DNA from: Rosistilla carotiformis
GTDB taxonomy: Bacteria; Planctomycetota; Planctomycetia; Pirellulales; Pirellulaceae
DNA length: 64,000 nt
NCBI RefSeq assembly: GCF_007753095.1
Contig: NZ_CP036348.1
Coordinates: 3,534,001 to 3,598,000, forward strand
Direction: 5' to 3'
Below are positions 29,661 through 40,803 of this stretch, piece after piece. Position numbers and translations under genes: made by a program. The notes below the pieces were generated by a model. It made no database searches and was not told the DNA's origin. It saw only the letters and a program-made list of their open reading frames with translations. Every line of letters starts with the position of its first letter. The first letter of the stretch is position 1.

Positions 29661-29840
29661 CTAAGCCACCTTTTGAGTTGTGAGAAGGAGGGCACACAGT
29701 TGACCAATCTTGCGATCGGCTTCCGCTTTCCTTTTCGCGCGTTCCTGGGCATTCCAATTCGCGGCGATCTGACGTCGACACGAGTCGACAAGACTCGAAA
29801 TTTGACGTCGCTTGGCGGGGGCAGCCGTAAGTGTGGACAT
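29661..29840 (-). CDS. Small basic helical protein
   Basis: 59 residues beginning MSTLTAAPAKRRQISSLVDS; Arg/Lys-rich and almost entirely helical, with an AQERAKRKAEADRK stretch. The ATG at 29840 has a GGAGCG ribosome site. It stops 4 bases before the start of the BON-like gene, so the two form a tiny operon. Function unknown. The size and charge would suit a nucleic-acid- or protein-binding partner, but nothing proves it. Confidence 0.55.
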   Translation of the reverse strand: MSTLTAAPAKRRQISSLVDSCRRQIAANWNAQERAKRKAEADRKIGQLCALLLTTQKVA

Positions 29841-30126
29841 GATCTTGCGCTCCATTTGCGAAGGGGGTGATTTCGATTCCCCTCCCTTCAACGCACATCC
29901 CGTACCAATCGCATAACGTGCCCCGGCGGGTGGACTAAACGATGGAATTCGCTCGACGTTGGTCAATTTTGAGTCGTCGCGTCGAGATCGTTTGATCGCT
30001 TAGCGACCAATGCGTTGCCATCGCCAAAGCGAACCTAGGGAATCCAGTGCCCGTTGTGTTCGCGCCGCGGTGCGTGTCTGGAGACTTGCGTTCGCCGTTC
30101 AATCGCGTGAACTGGGGCGGCGGGGG

Positions 30127-31083
30127 CTATTCCATTTCTCGCGACTTGCGTTGCGCACGCTGTTTGTCGCGGAATCGCTTCTTCCGTAAGGCATCCTTCG
30201 CCTTGGTCGCTTCGGCTTTTGCGACAATCGCCGCTTCCGTCGCCGCCTTTTCCTGCTCCATCATCTCGGGGGTTTCCAGCGTCAGTAACCCCAGCCCGCC
30301 GGAACGCAGTTCCGTCACGAGGATGCGCGACGCGCGGTCCAAGTCGACAAGATTCATCTTTCCGAGACAGCCTCGCTTGCGGCCGATCGCTTCGATGATC
30401 TCGAGCGCCGTTTCCGGTATCGTTTCCATTTCGTAACGAGCCGCCAAGCGATCGGGATACTGTTTCCGCATGAAACCAGCCGCGAAGAAGCCGACTTCAC
30501 CATAATCCATCGCCGTCTCTTTGACCGATCCGAGCAGCGCCAAACGATAGCCGCTGTTCTCGTTATGGACATTCGGCCACAGCATGCCGGGAGTGTCCAG
30601 CAAGGCAAAGCCATCGCCGATCGTCACCCGTTGTTGGTGTTTGGTTACCGCCGGTGTGTTCCCTGTTTTGGCAATCTTGCGTCCCGCCAGATAGTTGATG
30701 ATTGTCGATTTGCCCACATTGGGAATGCCTACGATCATCGCGTTGATCTTGTTGCCGCGGCGATGAGGCAACATGCGGGTTGCGATCTGTTTCAACTTAC
30801 GGATCGAAGGGACATCGTCACTGGTGACCGGGTGGGCGCGAACTCCCATGTTCTGCTCGAAATAGGTCTGCCAAGTCGCGGTCATCGCTTCGTCGGCGAG
30901 ATCGCTTTTCGCCAACACTTTCAGGCACGGTTTGTCCCCCCGCAACTCCGCCAGTAGCGGGTTTTCGCTGGAATAAGGGATCCGCGCATCGAGCACCTCG
31001 ATCACCAAATCGACTTTTGGGAGGATCGCCTGCATCTCAAGCCGAGCTTGGTGCATGTGCCCTGGGAACCACTGAATCGGCAT
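30127..31083 (-). CDS. ylqF: Circularly permuted GTPase YlqF/RbgA
   Basis: 318 residues. The N-terminus MPIQWFPGHMHQA and the permuted order of GTPase motifs identify the family: G4 KSDL at 59-62 comes before G1 GIPNVGKS at 119-126 and G3 DTPGM at 163-167. Members act in late assembly of the large ribosomal subunit. A basic, helical tail rich in Lys/Arg/Ala follows, as expected for RNA contact. The upstream gene on the same strand is an SMP-30 protein 142 bases away, so co-transcription is uncertain. Confidence 0.92.
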   Translation of the reverse strand: MPIQWFPGHMHQARLEMQAILPKVDLVIEVLDARIPYSSENPLLAELRGDKPCLKVLAKSDLADEAMTATWQTYFEQNMGVRAHPVTSDDVPSIRKLKQIATRMLPHRRGNKINAMIVGIPNVGKSTIINYLAGRKIAKTGNTPAVTKHQQRVTIGDGFALLDTPGMLWPNVHNENSGYRLALLGSVKETAMDYGEVGFFAAGFMRKQYPDRLAARYEMETIPETALEIIEAIGRKRGCLGKMNLVDLDRASRILVTELRSGGLGLLTLETPEMMEQEKAATEAAIVAKAEATKAKDALRKKRFRDKQRAQRKSREME

Positions 31084-31225
31084 GATCGTATCGGAGGCTT
31101 GAAGGAACGTAGGGGGTGAGAAGCCAGCGAGCGATTCGACAAGCTGTGAGCGCAGCCGCTTGCGGCGAGGCCGTTCCCTAGTGTTGCCCGTTCTGCGATC
31201 CGCGCAAACCCCCGTTCGTCGACGG

Positions 31226-32209
31226 CTAACGGATTTGGTATCCCGCGACGGCGGTCGGGATGCTCCACAGGCTCCCCCCTGCGGTTACGAATAACGTCTT
31301 TCCCGCGTCGCCGCCAAAGGCACAGTTCGTGGTTTCATCGCGAGGGATCGCCACGAAGTCGATAAGCTTCCCCGCCGTGGAAAAGACGTAAATCCCGGCG
31401 GTGGGAGGATCGGCGGTCTCCTGGGGTAGATGCGGTTGGTTCAAGCCAGCGGCAACATACAGCCGTCCTCGCTGATCCAATTTCATCCCATCGGGACCGC
31501 GGGTGGTTTTCCAGTCGTACAGTAGCGTTTGGCTGGGGAGATTCGGAGTTCCGTCGCCATTCAGCTCAAATCGCCACAGCTTCCGCGCCCCGCCGAGGGC
31601 ATTGTTGTTGTCGGCGACGTACAAAAATTCGTCGTCGGGAGTGACGATCAAGCCGTTGGGGCGATCGACTTCGTGGGTGAGAATCCGGGCCACGTTTCCA
31701 TCGGGATCGATCCGGTAAACGCCTTCAATTGCTCGTCCGTCGGAGTCACGCATCTCCATGCCGCTGCGATCGCCATACTGAGGATCGGTGAAGTAGATTC
31801 GGTTCTTCGAATCGATCGTCAGGTCATTCGGCTGGTTGTACTTTTTTCCTTCATAGGAATCGGTCAACACCTTGGCCGTGCCATCGGGAAGGATCCGTGT
31901 GATCTGTCGCCGGACGTTATCGCAGACGACCAAACCTCCTTGGCGATCGAACAATAACCCATTGGTCCCCGCACCTTTTCGGTACACCGACATGTTTCCC
32001 GCGAGATCTCGGCGGTTGATGTTCCCTTCACCGCTGGTCAGCAGCCCTAATTCAGGATGCCAGACCGGCCCTTCTCCGGCGCCATGCTCCTGGAGCAATG
32101 TGGGTTTTCCTGTGAATACAGCTTCCTCCGCCACAGCAACCATACCGATCGAGAGCATCGAAAAGCTAGTGAGGAGGATCGAACGCCGAAAGTTTTGAAA
32201 GCTGAACAC
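31226..32209 (-). CDS. Exported SMP-30/gluconolactonase-like protein
   Basis: 327 residues with a signal peptide ending VAVAEEA. Six-bladed propeller signatures: GEGPVWHPE with metal ligand Glu46, NQPNDLTIDSKNRIYFTDP, RPNGLIVTPDDEFLYVAD. Metal ligands by family analogy are this Glu plus the Asn and Asp residues in the later two motifs. Family members are lactonases or calcium-binding hydrolases; here it is periplasmic and the substrate is unknown. It lies 41 bases downstream of the truncated kptA. Confidence 0.9.
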   Translation of the reverse strand: MFSFQNFRRSILLTSFSMLSIGMVAVAEEAVFTGKPTLLQEHGAGEGPVWHPELGLLTSGEGNINRRDLAGNMSVYRKGAGTNGLLFDRQGGLVVCDNVRRQITRILPDGTAKVLTDSYEGKKYNQPNDLTIDSKNRIYFTDPQYGDRSGMEMRDSDGRAIEGVYRIDPDGNVARILTHEVDRPNGLIVTPDDEFLYVADNNNALGGARKLWRFELNGDGTPNLPSQTLLYDWKTTRGPDGMKLDQRGRLYVAAGLNQPHLPQETADPPTAGIYVFSTAGKLIDFVAIPRDETTNCAFGGDAGKTLFVTAGGSLWSIPTAVAGYQIR

Positions 32210-32250
32210 GTGGCAGGCATTCCGTGCGAGAGGATCGATCTGAAATCAGT

Positions 32251-32502
32251 CTAATTTGCATTCCCGACAACGGCGCGAATCCGCTGACCATCGTCGCTGA
32301 TCACGAACGCCTTGCGTTCATCCAATTCCACCACCTGAAGCACCAGTTCACGCGTAATCGACTTTCCCGCCGCGTTTGCGTTGGCGACCAAAGCGTCGAT
32401 TTCCACCCAGCCATACGCTTCCGGTTGAATGCCAATCGCTTCGGGATGATGTCTTAATACGAAGCCCAGATATTTGCAGATTTTGGTTTGTCGTCTATTC
32501 AT
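32251..32502 (-). pseudogene. kptA: Truncated RNA 2'-phosphotransferase (N-terminal half only)
   Basis: 83 residues matching only the first half of KptA/Tpt1 (normally about 180). Visible are the opening helix with YLGFVLRHHPEAIGI, GWVEIDALV, GKSITRELVLQVV, and ISDDGQRIRAV. The family then continues with a QGHS segment and the ADP-ribosyltransferase fold that binds NAD. Here it ends in VGNAN and a stop, and no frame continues the homology before the next gene at 32209. Arg17-His18 and the Arg of RIRA remain, but the C-terminal catalytic Arg is gone. A remnant, or a free RNA-binding winged-helix domain. Confidence 0.8.
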
Positions 32503-32614
32503 CCCGGCAGTTTACCGAAAACCGCGTTCACTGGCAGGCCCCGCCTCCGAAGCTGGCAGATCGTTTCCCTTTTTCTGTTTAGACCTGCCCAACGGTTCGC
32601 TACAATGAGTCGCT

Positions 32615-35713
<3,099 letters not shown>

Positions 35714-35719
35714 CAAGCG

Positions 35720-37150
35720 ATGAAATGCACTGGATTTGAATCGCCGTTGGGAACGTCACGACGCCAGCTGTTGCAGCAGTTTGGGATGGGGCTAGGCTCG
35801 ATCGCCTTGGCCGACTTGGTCAATCCAAGCGTCTCTGCCGCCGCGACGCCGTCGGGCATCGATCATGCGCCGCGCGCCAAACGCGTGATCTTCCTGTTCC
35901 AAGCCGGCGGGCCGTCTCAGATCGACATGTTCGATCATAAGCCGGAACTGAACGCGCGGCATGGCAGCGAACTGCCGGACGAGATTCGCGGAACCCAGCG
36001 GTTGACCGGGATGAGTGGCAATCAGGCGTCGCTGCCGCTGGTCGGATCGCCCTTCAAATTTCAGCAGTATGGCGAATCGGGCGCCACGGTCAGCGAACTG
36101 TTGCCCCATACCGCGGCGATCGCCGACGATCTGTGCTTCATCAAATCGGTCCATACCGAAGCGATCAACCATGGGCCGGGAGTCACGTTCATCCAGACGG
36201 GGGCACAGATTCCCGGGCGGCCGAGCATGGGCGCGTGGCTCAGCTATGGCTTGGGGACCGACAACGAGAATCTGCCGTCGTTTGTGGTCTTGGTGACCAA
36301 AGACAAAGGGGGCCAACCGCTGGCCGCGCGGTTATGGGGCAGCGGTTTCCTGCCCGCTCAGCACCAAGGCGTCCAATTTCGATCGGGCGGGGATCCGGTG
36401 CTGTACTTGAACAACCCGGCGGGGGTCGATCGGGCGTCGCGGCGGGCAATGCTCGATACGTTGCGAGGACTGCATGAGATGCAAATCGCAGAGACTTCCG
36501 ATCCGGCGATCGAAGCGCGGATCGCACAACACGAACTCGCCTTCCGGATGCAGGCGTCCGTTCCCGAAGCGACCAACTTTGCCGACGAGAGTCAGCAGGT
36601 GATCGATTCGTACGGCCCCGATGCCAAGAACCCAGGAACGTTTGCCGCCAATTGCCTGTTAGCTCGGCGATTGGCTGAGCGTGGCGTTCGCTTTATTCAA
36701 CTGTACCATCAAGGCTGGGACCAGCACGGTGGTCTGCCCGGCGGGATCAAGCGGCAGTGTAGCGAAACTGATCAACCGGCCGCGGCGTTGGTCCAGGACC
36801 TCAAGCGGTGCGGTCTCTTGGAGGATACGCTCGTCGTCTGGGCTGGCGAATTTGGTCGGACCAATTATTGCCAAGGCAAGCTCTCAGCGACAAACTTTGG
36901 CCGCGATCACCATCCGCGATGCTTCACGATCTGGATGGCAGGTGGCGGAATCAAGCCGGGGATCACTCACGGTCATACCGATGACTTTTCCTATAACGTC
37001 ACCGAAAACCCGGTTCATATCCATGATCTGCAAGCGACGATCCTGCATCAATTGGGGATCGATCACGAGCGGTTAACGTTCCGTTACCAAGGCCGCCGGT
37101 TCCGATTGACCGATGTCCACGGGCATGTAATCAAGCCGATCCTGGCGTAG
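35720..37150 (+). CDS. DUF1501 domain protein
   Basis: 476 residues. A twin-arginine-type start ([20 protein letters not shown]) precedes the DUF1501 body: [39 protein letters not shown], and [19 protein letters not shown] with [20 protein letters not shown]. The fold is of the alkaline phosphatase/sulfatase superfamily, although the classical nucleophile is not evident. Co-transcribed with the DUF1549/1553 gene 6 bases upstream, as usual for the family. Confidence 0.95.
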   Translation: MKCTGFESPLGTSRRQLLQQFGMGLGSIALADLVNPSVSAAATPSGIDHAPRAKRVIFLFQAGGPSQIDMFDHKPELNARHGSELPDEIRGTQRLTGMSGNQASLPLVGSPFKFQQYGESGATVSELLPHTAAIADDLCFIKSVHTEAINHGPGVTFIQTGAQIPGRPSMGAWLSYGLGTDNENLPSFVVLVTKDKGGQPLAARLWGSGFLPAQHQGVQFRSGGDPVLYLNNPAGVDRASRRAMLDTLRGLHEMQIAETSDPAIEARIAQHELAFRMQASVPEATNFADESQQVIDSYGPDAKNPGTFAANCLLARRLAERGVRFIQLYHQGWDQHGGLPGGIKRQCSETDQPAAALVQDLKRCGLLEDTLVVWAGEFGRTNYCQGKLSATNFGRDHHPRCFTIWMAGGGIKPGITHGHTDDFSYNVTENPVHIHDLQATILHQLGIDHERLTFRYQGRRFRLTDVHGHVIKPILA

Positions 37151-37183
37151 TCGTGCTGCGTCGGAGCCGAAGGCTCACATCCC

Positions 37184-37879
37184 CTACGTCCCTCGGACGT
37201 TCCCGTACCAACGCAGGTGCATTCGGTCGCAGTACTGAAACCCTTGCTGGTCGCACCAGGGACGCAGCCACGATTCGTGCGCGTCCAACTCCGCCGTCGA
37301 ACGCGACTGAGGCATGATCCAGACCTTCGCGGGATCGACCTCGGGCTGCAATTGATCGACCATCTGTTGGACCTCTTCCTGCTCGCTCGGCTGGTCGACA
37401 ACAAACTTCAGCTGATAATCGGGCGATTCAACCATCAACCGACGAACGACATCGACCGCCCAGCGGCGACGATCATGCTGCTGCTGCCACTTTTCACTGA
37501 GGCTGCCATCGCGGGGGCGGCTGCCCGCCAGTTTGGGGCTGATCGACATCAAGTCGCAGGCTGTATCTTGGTAGATCGTGCCGGCGGTTTCGATGGTCGT
37601 ATGCAGTCCGCGGTCGGCCAGTTCCCGGCAAAGCGTAACGATTTCGGGGAAGAGCATCGGTTCGCCGCCGGTCAATACGACGTGGGAGACCTCCAATCGC
37701 AGAACATCGGCGACGATGCTATCGATCGATTGCTGAGCTCCTTCGGGATTCCAGGAGGCGTGGGGCGTGTCGCAGAACCAGCATCGCAGGTTACAACCGC
37801 TGACTCGGATGAATGCGCTGGATGTTCCCGTTAGAAGGCCCTCGCCTTGTCGACTGGCATAAAGTTCGGCAATGCGCAA
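37184..37879 (-). CDS. queE: 7-carboxy-7-deazaguanine synthase
   Basis: About 231 residues when started at a TTG (37879) just before [13 protein letters not shown], the family's normal N-terminus, with GGGGG upstream. The frame is open to a GTG at 37951, but that would overlap queF. Radical SAM enzyme: C29xxxC33xxC36 ([12 protein letters not shown]) binds the 4Fe-4S cluster, and GGEP (LTGGEPMLF) binds SAM. It converts 6-carboxytetrahydropterin to the 7-deazaguanine core of queuosine precursors. Divergent from queF, so two steps of one pathway sit side by side. Confidence 0.92.
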   Translation of the reverse strand: MRIAELYASRQGEGLLTGTSSAFIRVSGCNLRCWFCDTPHASWNPEGAQQSIDSIVADVLRLEVSHVVLTGGEPMLFPEIVTLCRELADRGLHTTIETAGTIYQDTACDLMSISPKLAGSRPRDGSLSEKWQQQHDRRRWAVDVVRRLMVESPDYQLKFVVDQPSEQEEVQQMVDQLQPEVDPAKVWIMPQSRSTAELDAHESWLRPWCDQQGFQYCDRMHLRWYGNVRGT

Positions 37880-37930
37880 CGTACCCCCTTTCGCCTCCGA
37901 GAGCGAATGCGACAATGGCCGGTTTAATTC

Positions 37931-37946
37931 AGGAGAATGCGAAGTG
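37931..37946 (+). promoter_or_regulatory. queF: Ribosome binding site and GTG start of queF
   Basis: AGGAG at 37931-37935 stands 8 bases before GTG at 37944-37946. An ATG at 37937 is out of frame. This decides the GTG start and leaves about 64 bases between queE and queF. Confidence 0.7.
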
Positions 37947-38309
37947 TCCACTGATTTCGGTGATCTGCTAGAAACGTTTGATAACCCGTACGCTGGTCGA
38001 AACTACACGATCGAACACACGTGCCCCGAGTTTACTTCGGTCTGTCCGAAGACGGGACAGCCCGATTTCGGCACGTTGGTTTTTACTTACGTTCCCAACG
38101 AACTGTGTATCGAACTGAAAAGCTTGAAGATGTATCTGCAACGATACCGCAATGAGGGTATCTTCTACGAACACATTACCAATCGGATCATGGACGACTT
38201 TGTGAATGCCGTAAAGCCACGTTGGGCGAATTTAGAGAGTCGTTGGACGCCACGCGGTGGTTTGTCCAGCGTGATCGTGGTCGAATATCCTGATTCCGAA
38301 GACGAATAA
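37944..38309 (+). CDS. queF: NADPH-dependent 7-cyano-7-deazaguanine reductase
   Basis: 121 residues with a GTG start, the size of short type-I QueF. It reduces preQ0 to preQ1 in queuosine synthesis. The catalytic Cys34 is in [16 protein letters not shown] with Asp41. The NADPH-binding motif [14 protein letters not shown] spans 57-70, and His77 is in the substrate pocket. A frame upstream to 37872 has no ribosome site. Faces queE. Confidence 0.94.
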   Translation: MSTDFGDLLETFDNPYAGRNYTIEHTCPEFTSVCPKTGQPDFGTLVFTYVPNELCIELKSLKMYLQRYRNEGIFYEHITNRIMDDFVNAVKPRWANLESRWTPRGGLSSVIVVEYPDSEDE

Positions 38310-38361
38310 ATCGCCCGCTTCCCACCTTTCCTTTTTCAAACTGAAACTGAGTAATCACGTC

Positions 38362-39372
38362 ATGCCTGCCTCTGCTCCTTCCGTTCTGCTTTCTGGATTT
38401 TCCGACGAAGCCGCGATCGACAAGACCGCCGTTCAACAGTTCGCCGCCTTTGCCGCTTTGGGCATGAAATGGTTTTCGCTGCGATTCATCGACGCGGGCG
38501 ACGGCATCAAAAACGCGATGCAATTGACCGACCCCGAGATCAAGACCATCCGCGAACTGATGGACGCCTACGGCCTCCGCGTCGCAACTCTCGGTTCGCC
38601 GATCGGCAAAGTGAAACTGAAAGACGTCGACGACGGAACCAGTAACCGCTACGTCCCCTTCGAAGAATATTTGAAGACCGAAGTCGTCCGCGCCTGCGAA
38701 CTCGCAACCGCTTTCGATTGCAAACTGATCCGCGGGTTCTCCTATTACCACCCCAAGGGGACCAAGCCCGAGGAACACCTGAGCCAAGCTTGCGATCAAC
38801 TGGGCAAGATCGCGGAAGTCTGCGACTCCTACGGGCTGACTTACGGTTTGGAAGTCGAAGCGAATCTGATCGGGCAGACCGGTCAACTGATGGCTCAACT
38901 GCACGAAGGCGTCAACCATCCGGCGTTGGTCACGATTTTCGACGGTGCCAACATCAGCACTCAAGGTTTTTCGGCCGACCAAGTTTACGAACAGTACCTG
39001 GCGATGAAGCCAGGCCTGGGCTGGTTGCACATCAAGGACTACCACGACCCAAGCCCGACGGGACGCATCCATCACGTCGACGAAGCTTCGCTGAAGAACT
39101 TCGTTCCCGCCGACCGTGGCGATTGTGGCCACGAAGCGATCCTGCGCGACCTGGCAGCCTACATGCCAGAAGTCGAAGCGCGGATGGCCAAGCGTGGTGC
39201 TCCGGGCGTTGTTTGCGACCTGGAACCACACGTCAAGGGTGGCGGCCAGTTCGGTGGATTTAGCGGACCCGACGGCTTTGGCGTTGCGATGCGTGGCCTG
39301 TGTCGAGTACTTGATTACGTCGGGATCGATTACGAAACACGATCCTTCGACGATATCAAAGCCTCGATCTAA
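38362..39372 (+). CDS. TIM-barrel sugar isomerase/epimerase-like protein
   Basis: 336 residues of the AP endonuclease 2/xylose isomerase-like superfamily. Typical elements are LLSGFSDEAAIDKTAVQQFA at the N-terminus, a metal-ligand-type Glu in YGLEVEANLIGQTG, the Asp in FDGANIS, WLHIKDYHDP, and a C-terminal CDLEPHVKGGGQFGGFSGPD. Cytoplasmic, no signal peptide. Substrate unknown: sugar, inositol or a nucleotide-derived compound are all possible. It lies 52 bases after queF; a link to that pathway is not implied. Confidence 0.85.
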   Translation: MPASAPSVLLSGFSDEAAIDKTAVQQFAAFAALGMKWFSLRFIDAGDGIKNAMQLTDPEIKTIRELMDAYGLRVATLGSPIGKVKLKDVDDGTSNRYVPFEEYLKTEVVRACELATAFDCKLIRGFSYYHPKGTKPEEHLSQACDQLGKIAEVCDSYGLTYGLEVEANLIGQTGQLMAQLHEGVNHPALVTIFDGANISTQGFSADQVYEQYLAMKPGLGWLHIKDYHDPSPTGRIHHVDEASLKNFVPADRGDCGHEAILRDLAAYMPEVEARMAKRGAPGVVCDLEPHVKGGGQFGGFSGPDGFGVAMRGLCRVLDYVGIDYETRSFDDIKASI

Positions 39373-39385
39373 ACGGGTTTCGCTC

Positions 39386-40513
39386 ATGCGTCCGCTGCTC
39401 GCTTGCCTGATTCTGCTCGCCATCCCACGGCTCGCCCTGGGATGTTTGTTCTGCGAAGCCTTGGCAAGCACGTTGTCGGACGATATCCGTGAATCAGCCG
39501 CGTGCGTGATCGCTCAATGGGATCGCGACGCGGCCGCGCCGGCATCCGACGTCGGGATGCAGTTGGCCAAATTCCGAGTCACCAAAGTGCTCAAAGGTGA
39601 CGGGCGGATCGGTTCGCAAGTCGATGCCTACATCCTGCCCGAAGAGCCACCGACCGGCCCCGTGCTGCTGTTTGCTTTTGGCGACCCCGATGCACCGCAG
39701 TGGTCGGCTCCGCTGCCGCTGGCTCCCGTTTCCGTAAAATATCTCAACGGCCTGCAGACCGCTCCGGCCGCTGGCAGCGATCGCCTCGGCTACTTCTTGC
39801 CCTTTCTTGTCGCCGAAGATCGGCATGTCGCCGACGACACGTACAACGAATTCGCACGATCTCCTTTCGCCGACATCCAGGGGCTAGGCGATCGGCTCGA
39901 CCGTCAGTGGGTGCTCGATAACCTGCAGTCCTATCTGAAAGACGACACGACACCACCGCATCGCATCCGATTGATGTGGACGCTGTTGAGCGTGTGTGGC
40001 GAGCCGGAAGATGTTGCATTGTTCGAACGGGTGACCAAGGATAAGACGATCGACCGCAACGCGATCGGTTGGGACGCAGCGATGGGCTGCTACATGTCGT
40101 TGGCGGGGCCTGCGGGTTTGGAGCAGGTGAAGCAGTTATTGAGCAGCAGCGACGACGAGCAAACGCTTTTCATGGCGCTGAACGCCATCCGTTTTCACGC
40201 CGTCGAGACGAAGCGGTTTGACCAAACGGAACTCGCCACGGCGCTGCATCCTTTGCTGCGGAACGTTCGCTTGGCAGCTTACGTGATCCCCGACCTGGCG
40301 CGCATGGAAGACTGGACCGTCGGCCCGCGACTGTTGGAACTGTATGCGTTGCCCGATGCCGCTCCGATTCGGATCCACATCGTCAACTATTTCCGCACCT
40401 CCCCACGCCCCGACGCCGCTCAATCCCTAGCGACCTGCCGCGAGATCGATCCGGTCGCCGTTCGCCGGGCCGAACTTCTATTTGGTACCCTGCGTCCACG
40501 TCCAAACGAGTAG
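39386..40513 (+). CDS. Exported protein of unknown function
   Basis: 375 residues from the ATG at 39386, 13 bases after the TIM-barrel gene. A signal peptide (RPLLACLILLAIPRLALG) is followed directly by CLFCEALASTLSDDIR; the cleavage context LALGC also suits a lipoprotein. Residues 190-350 are helical, with a repeated pattern like HEAT units (DAAMGCYMSLAGPAGLEQVK, and TLFMALNAIRF). No enzyme motif. Probably co-transcribed with the TIM-barrel gene. Confidence 0.75.
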   Translation: MRPLLACLILLAIPRLALGCLFCEALASTLSDDIRESAACVIAQWDRDAAAPASDVGMQLAKFRVTKVLKGDGRIGSQVDAYILPEEPPTGPVLLFAFGDPDAPQWSAPLPLAPVSVKYLNGLQTAPAAGSDRLGYFLPFLVAEDRHVADDTYNEFARSPFADIQGLGDRLDRQWVLDNLQSYLKDDTTPPHRIRLMWTLLSVCGEPEDVALFERVTKDKTIDRNAIGWDAAMGCYMSLAGPAGLEQVKQLLSSSDDEQTLFMALNAIRFHAVETKRFDQTELATALHPLLRNVRLAAYVIPDLARMEDWTVGPRLLELYALPDAAPIRIHIVNYFRTSPRPDAAQSLATCREIDPVAVRRAELLFGTLRPRPNE

Positions 40514-40803
40514 TCGCGAATCGGTGCAATAGGGCGGCGAGGATGACCGTTCCCCGTTGGAATCCCTCTTCTTTGACCCGTTGGCTGTCGCGCGCCTTGA
40601 TGCTCCTGGTGTTGGGAGGCAGAGAAAGCGTGCCCGTCGCGGTGCCTCGAAACGCTCCAAAAAGCGAATCCGCGAGGGCGTAACGATCGTTTTTCGATTT
40701 TCTGAGAACTGATGCCACGAACTTGGCGTCTATGCACGAGCATTGCCCCTGTATTTGGGGACGTTCAGGCAAAACACTCTTCTCGGCGCAAGGCGATCCA
40801 GCG

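Noticed and set aside
29583-29870. 95-codon plus-strand frame over the two small minus-strand genes
   Set aside because: The minus-strand pair has ribosome sites and tight spacing; this frame has neither.
37880-37943. preQ1 riboswitch before queF
   Set aside because: The 64-base gap lacks the expected hairpin and A-rich tail, and is shared with the queE start.
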